A stretch of 36,177 bases of DNA. Origin: Nonomuraea turkmeniaca. Its GTDB lineage: Bacteria; Actinomycetota; Actinomycetes; Streptosporangiales; Streptosporangiaceae. The DNA lies in the NCBI RefSeq assembly GCF_005889735.1, contig NZ_VCKY01000103.1:1-36177 (forward strand), read 5' to 3'. Made by a program: the position numbers and the translations under genes. Below the pieces are notes generated by a model, which had not been told where the DNA came from, ran no database searches, and saw nothing but the letters and a program-made list of their open reading frames with translations. This document shows positions 33,976 to 36,177 of the stretch, in pieces; the first letter of the stretch is position 1, and each line of letters starts with the position of its first letter.

Positions 33976-35109
33976 ATGGCAACGACACCGCACATCGTGA
34001 TCCTGGGCGCCGGGTACACCGGCCTGACCGCCGCCAAGCTGCTCGCCAAGCGCACCGGCGCGACCGTCACGCTGGTCAACGAACGTGACCGGTTCGTGGA
34101 ACGGATGCGCAACCACCAGCTCGCCTCCGGCCGGCGGCTGCGCGACATGCCGCTGCACGACCTGCTCAAGGGCACCGGCATCCGGCTGATCGTAGACCGC
34201 GTGACCCACCTCGACACGGAGAGTCGTCAGGTGGAGCTGGCCCGCGGCGCCGAGCCGGTCGGCTACGACCTGCTGGTCTACGCGCTGGGCAGCCACGCCG
34301 ACCTGGACAGCGTGCCCGGCGCGGCCGAGCACGCCAGCGCCGTCGCCACTTTCGAGCAGGCCCGGCGGCTGCGCGAGCGCATGCGTACCGCCGGCACGGT
34401 CGCCGTGGTCGGCGCCGGGCCGACCGGCATCGAAGCCGCCACCGAGCTGGCCGAGACCTACCCCGACCGCACGGTGCGGCTGGCCACCAGCGGCGCGCTG
34501 GGCGGCGCGCTGTCCGAGCACGGCCGGGAGTACCTGCACCAGGCCTTCGACCGCCTCGGCATCCAGGTCTGGGAACACGCCAAGGTCGCCAAGGTCGACG
34601 CGGACGGCCTGCTGCTGGAGGACGGCAAGCGCGTCGACGCCGACACGGTGGCCTGGACCGCCGGCTTCACGGTCCCGGAGCTGGCGGGCGAGGCGGGGCT
34701 GGCCGTGGACGGCCGCGGGCGCATGGTCGTGGACGCCACCTTGCGCTCGGAGTCGCACCCGGAGGTCTACGGCATCGGGGACGCCGCGGCCGCCCGCACC
34801 CGGGAGGGTCAGGAGCTGCGCATGGGCTGCGGGCCCGGGGGGCTCGCCGCCGCGTGCGCCTTCCAGGCGATCACCGACCGCCTGGCCGGGCGTACCCCCA
34901 AGCCGCTGCGCGTCAAGGGCGACGCCCTGTGCATCAGCCTCGGTCAGCGGGACGGCCTCCTCCAGCCCACCGAGCTCGACGGGAGCCCGCGCGGGAAGGT
35001 GCGTACCGGCCGCCCGGTCGCGATGATCAAGAAGGCAGTCCTCGGCGCCACCGGGTGGTACAACCTGCGCTACCCCGCCCTGGTCGTGGCCGGTGCCAGG
35101 CACGCGTGA
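33976..35109 (+). CDS. FAD/NAD(P)-dependent oxidoreductase (NDH-2-like)
   Basis: A 377-residue pyridine nucleotide-disulfide reductase-fold protein. FAD site: IVILGAGYTGLTAAKLLAK near the N-terminus and VYGIGDAAA near residue 265. NAD(P) site: VAVVGAGPTGIEAATELAE at about 143-161. No redox CxxxxC pair is present, so it is of the NADH dehydrogenase II or sulfide-quinone-reductase-like kind and probably passes electrons to a quinone or other acceptor. ATG 33976 follows GAAGGGGA. ECF41 genes are commonly paired with an oxidoreductase, epimerase or carboxymuconolactone decarboxylase gene; this is the oxidoreductase case. Confidence 0.9.
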   Translation: MATTPHIVILGAGYTGLTAAKLLAKRTGATVTLVNERDRFVERMRNHQLASGRRLRDMPLHDLLKGTGIRLIVDRVTHLDTESRQVELARGAEPVGYDLLVYALGSHADLDSVPGAAEHASAVATFEQARRLRERMRTAGTVAVVGAGPTGIEAATELAETYPDRTVRLATSGALGGALSEHGREYLHQAFDRLGIQVWEHAKVAKVDADGLLLEDGKRVDADTVAWTAGFTVPELAGEAGLAVDGRGRMVVDATLRSESHPEVYGIGDAAAARTREGQELRMGCGPGGLAAACAFQAITDRLAGRTPKPLRVKGDALCISLGQRDGLLQPTELDGSPRGKVRTGRPVAMIKKAVLGATGWYNLRYPALVVAGARHA

Positions 35110-35200
35110 CGCTCCCGCCCGGAGCCGTCGTGGCGCTTCCCCATTGCCGGCGCCTCGATGGCGTCCGCGAGCAGATCACCGCAGGCCGGCCTCGACAGCT

Positions 35201-35225
35201 GGTCGCCGGGGTCGGGCCGGCGACC
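35201..35225. terminator. Bidirectional hairpin between converging genes
   Basis: GGTCGCCGG (35201-35209) and CCGGCGACC (35217-35225) form a perfect 9-bp stem with a 7-nt loop, midway between the flavoprotein stop and the converging monooxygenase stop. A smaller hairpin (35111-35115/35121-35125) follows the flavoprotein gene directly. Otherwise the 199-bp gap is empty. Confidence 0.65.
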
Positions 35226-35308
35226 GACGGTGAAGGGGCCTTCGATCAGGAGCCGGCTGCCAGGAAGGTGCCGGTCGGGACGGTTCGCTTCTGTGGCGCC
35301 CTGAAGTG

Positions 35309-36177
35309 TCAAGCGAGGATCCTGACGATGCCCGTGAACAGGCCGGGCAGGCGGTGGGCGGCGGGCACCACCAGCCGGGCCGTGACGGGGCGGCGCGCGG
35401 CCTGCACCAGCGCGCCCGTCAGTAACCGGTGCGTGCGAGACAGCCGCAGCCACGCGCCGTCGTAGTCCTCGGGCCGGTCCTCGGCCAGGCATCTGACCAG
35501 GAGTTCGGCCGAGCGCACGGCCAGCGAGACGCCCTCGCCGGTGAGCGCGTCCACGTATCCGGCGGCGTCCCCGACCAGCAGGACCCGTCCCGCGCGGCGG
35601 GCGCGCACGGCCTGCCGCAGCGGGCCCGCGCCGCGCACCGGGGTGACGGCCGGGCCGCGCAGGCGGCGGTTCAGGCCGGGGAAGCCGCGCAGGTGCTCGT
35701 CGTAGCCGCGCCGCACCGAGCTGAGTATCGCGACGCCGATCAGGTCCCCGGCGACGGGCGTGACGTACGCCTCGCCGGCGCCCGACCAGTGGACCTCGAC
35801 GAAGTCGGTCCACGGCTCGATCCTGTAGTGCCTGCGCTGGCCGTACCTGCGGGGTCCGCGCGCGGGCAGGTCGAGGCCGAGGGAGCGGCGCAGCGGCGAG
35901 TGCAGCCCGTCGGCGGCGACCAGCCAGCGGGCCCGCAGCCCGGCGGCCTGCACGCCGTCCCGGTTCTGCTCGACACGGGTGATCTTGCCCGTGACCGTCT
36001 TGACGCCCAGCTCGGCGGCTCGCCGCGCGAGCGCGGCATGCAGATGCGTACGGCGCACGCCCAGCCCGGGAGCGGCGGAGAAGGCGGCACGCACCTCTCG
36101 CCGGCCGTCGAGGTAGTGGATGCCGCGGAACCCGCGCCCCTCGACCTCCACCCCCATCGCCTCCAGCGCCGCCACCC
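35309..36177 (-). CDS. FAD-dependent monooxygenase/geranylgeranyl reductase-like oxidoreductase (partial)
   Basis: The gene runs off the right edge, so the N-terminal Rossmann motif is missing. What remains (at least 288 residues) starts within the FAD domain. LRARWLVAADGLHSPLRRSLG is the DG motif region that contacts FAD and NAD(P)H, and RVLLVGDAAGYVDALTGEGVS is the GD motif that binds the FAD ribityl/pyrophosphate. This arrangement is common to PHBH-type monooxygenases and to geranylgeranyl reductase-like enzymes. The substrate is unknown; the C-terminal helices (LLTGALVQAARRP onward) give no further clue. No second gene of its unit is visible within the window. Confidence 0.85.
   Translation of the reverse strand, partial: VAALEAMGVEVEGRGFRGIHYLDGRREVRAAFSAAPGLGVRRTHLHAALARRAAELGVKTVTGKITRVEQNRDGVQAAGLRARWLVAADGLHSPLRRSLGLDLPARGPRRYGQRRHYRIEPWTDFVEVHWSGAGEAYVTPVAGDLIGVAILSSVRRGYDEHLRGFPGLNRRLRGPAVTPVRGAGPLRQAVRARRAGRVLLVGDAAGYVDALTGEGVSLAVRSAELLVRCLAEDRPEDYDGAWLRLSRTHRLLTGALVQAARRPVTARLVVPAAHRLPGLFTGIVRILA

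Noticed and set aside
1..36177. tRNA genes, rRNA, CRISPR arrays and insertion sequences
   Set aside because: None seen on either strand: no cloverleaf-like segment, no regularly spaced repeats, and no transposase apart from the recombinase remnant.

Overview
The window is high-GC DNA with strongly G/C-biased third codon positions, many GTG starts and one probable TTG start. It carries actinobacterial signature families: a SARP/NB-ARC/TPR regulator, an ECF41 sigma factor, STAS antagonists and binding-protein-dependent sugar ABC systems without their own ATPase. I infer a soil actinomycete, probably Streptosporangiales (Nonomuraea-like); this cannot be proved from the sequence alone. No tRNA, rRNA, CRISPR array or intact insertion sequence was seen.

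Layout. 1-1756: the end of a GH62-type arabinofuranosidase gene, a strong hairpin terminator and a LacI-family regulator. 1840-7092: a FadR/GntR regulator diverging from a four-gene operon (sugar-binding lipoprotein, two permeases, enolase-superfamily dehydratase) that closes with a clear terminator. 7093-16655: a patchy accessory stretch. It holds a secreted CHRD-domain protein, a wrecked tyrosine recombinase, a small unknown protein, a RibD/DHFR-like reductase, a 1078-residue XRE-SARP-NB-ARC-TPR regulator, an exported NlpC/P60 protein, decayed YdeI/DUF1905 and VOC genes, and an intact VOC gene.

16748-31811 is the most interesting part. A ten-gene leftward operon reads LacI regulator, peptide/oligosaccharide ABC permeases, binding protein, two ATPases, FAD oxidoreductase, DapA-type aldolase, GH13 alpha-glucosidase and sulfatase; most junctions overlap. 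It diverges from a Tat-exported beta-helix protein and an SGNH hydrolase. Two near-identical 11-bp boxes flank the divergent region and are good candidates for the LacI operator. Together these genes look like an uptake and breakdown system for a decorated (ester- and/or sulfate-bearing) alpha-glucoside or oligosaccharide. The substrate cannot be named from sequence.

31846-36177: two overlapping STAS genes, an ECF41 (SigJ-type) sigma factor followed by a textbook ECF41-type promoter in front of an NDH-2-like flavoprotein, a bidirectional hairpin, and a FAD monooxygenase/reductase cut by the window edge.

The two catabolic modules may cooperate. The enolase-superfamily enzyme of the first operon would make a 2-keto-3-deoxy acid, and a DapA-type enzyme like the one in the second operon could cleave such a product. 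This is inference.
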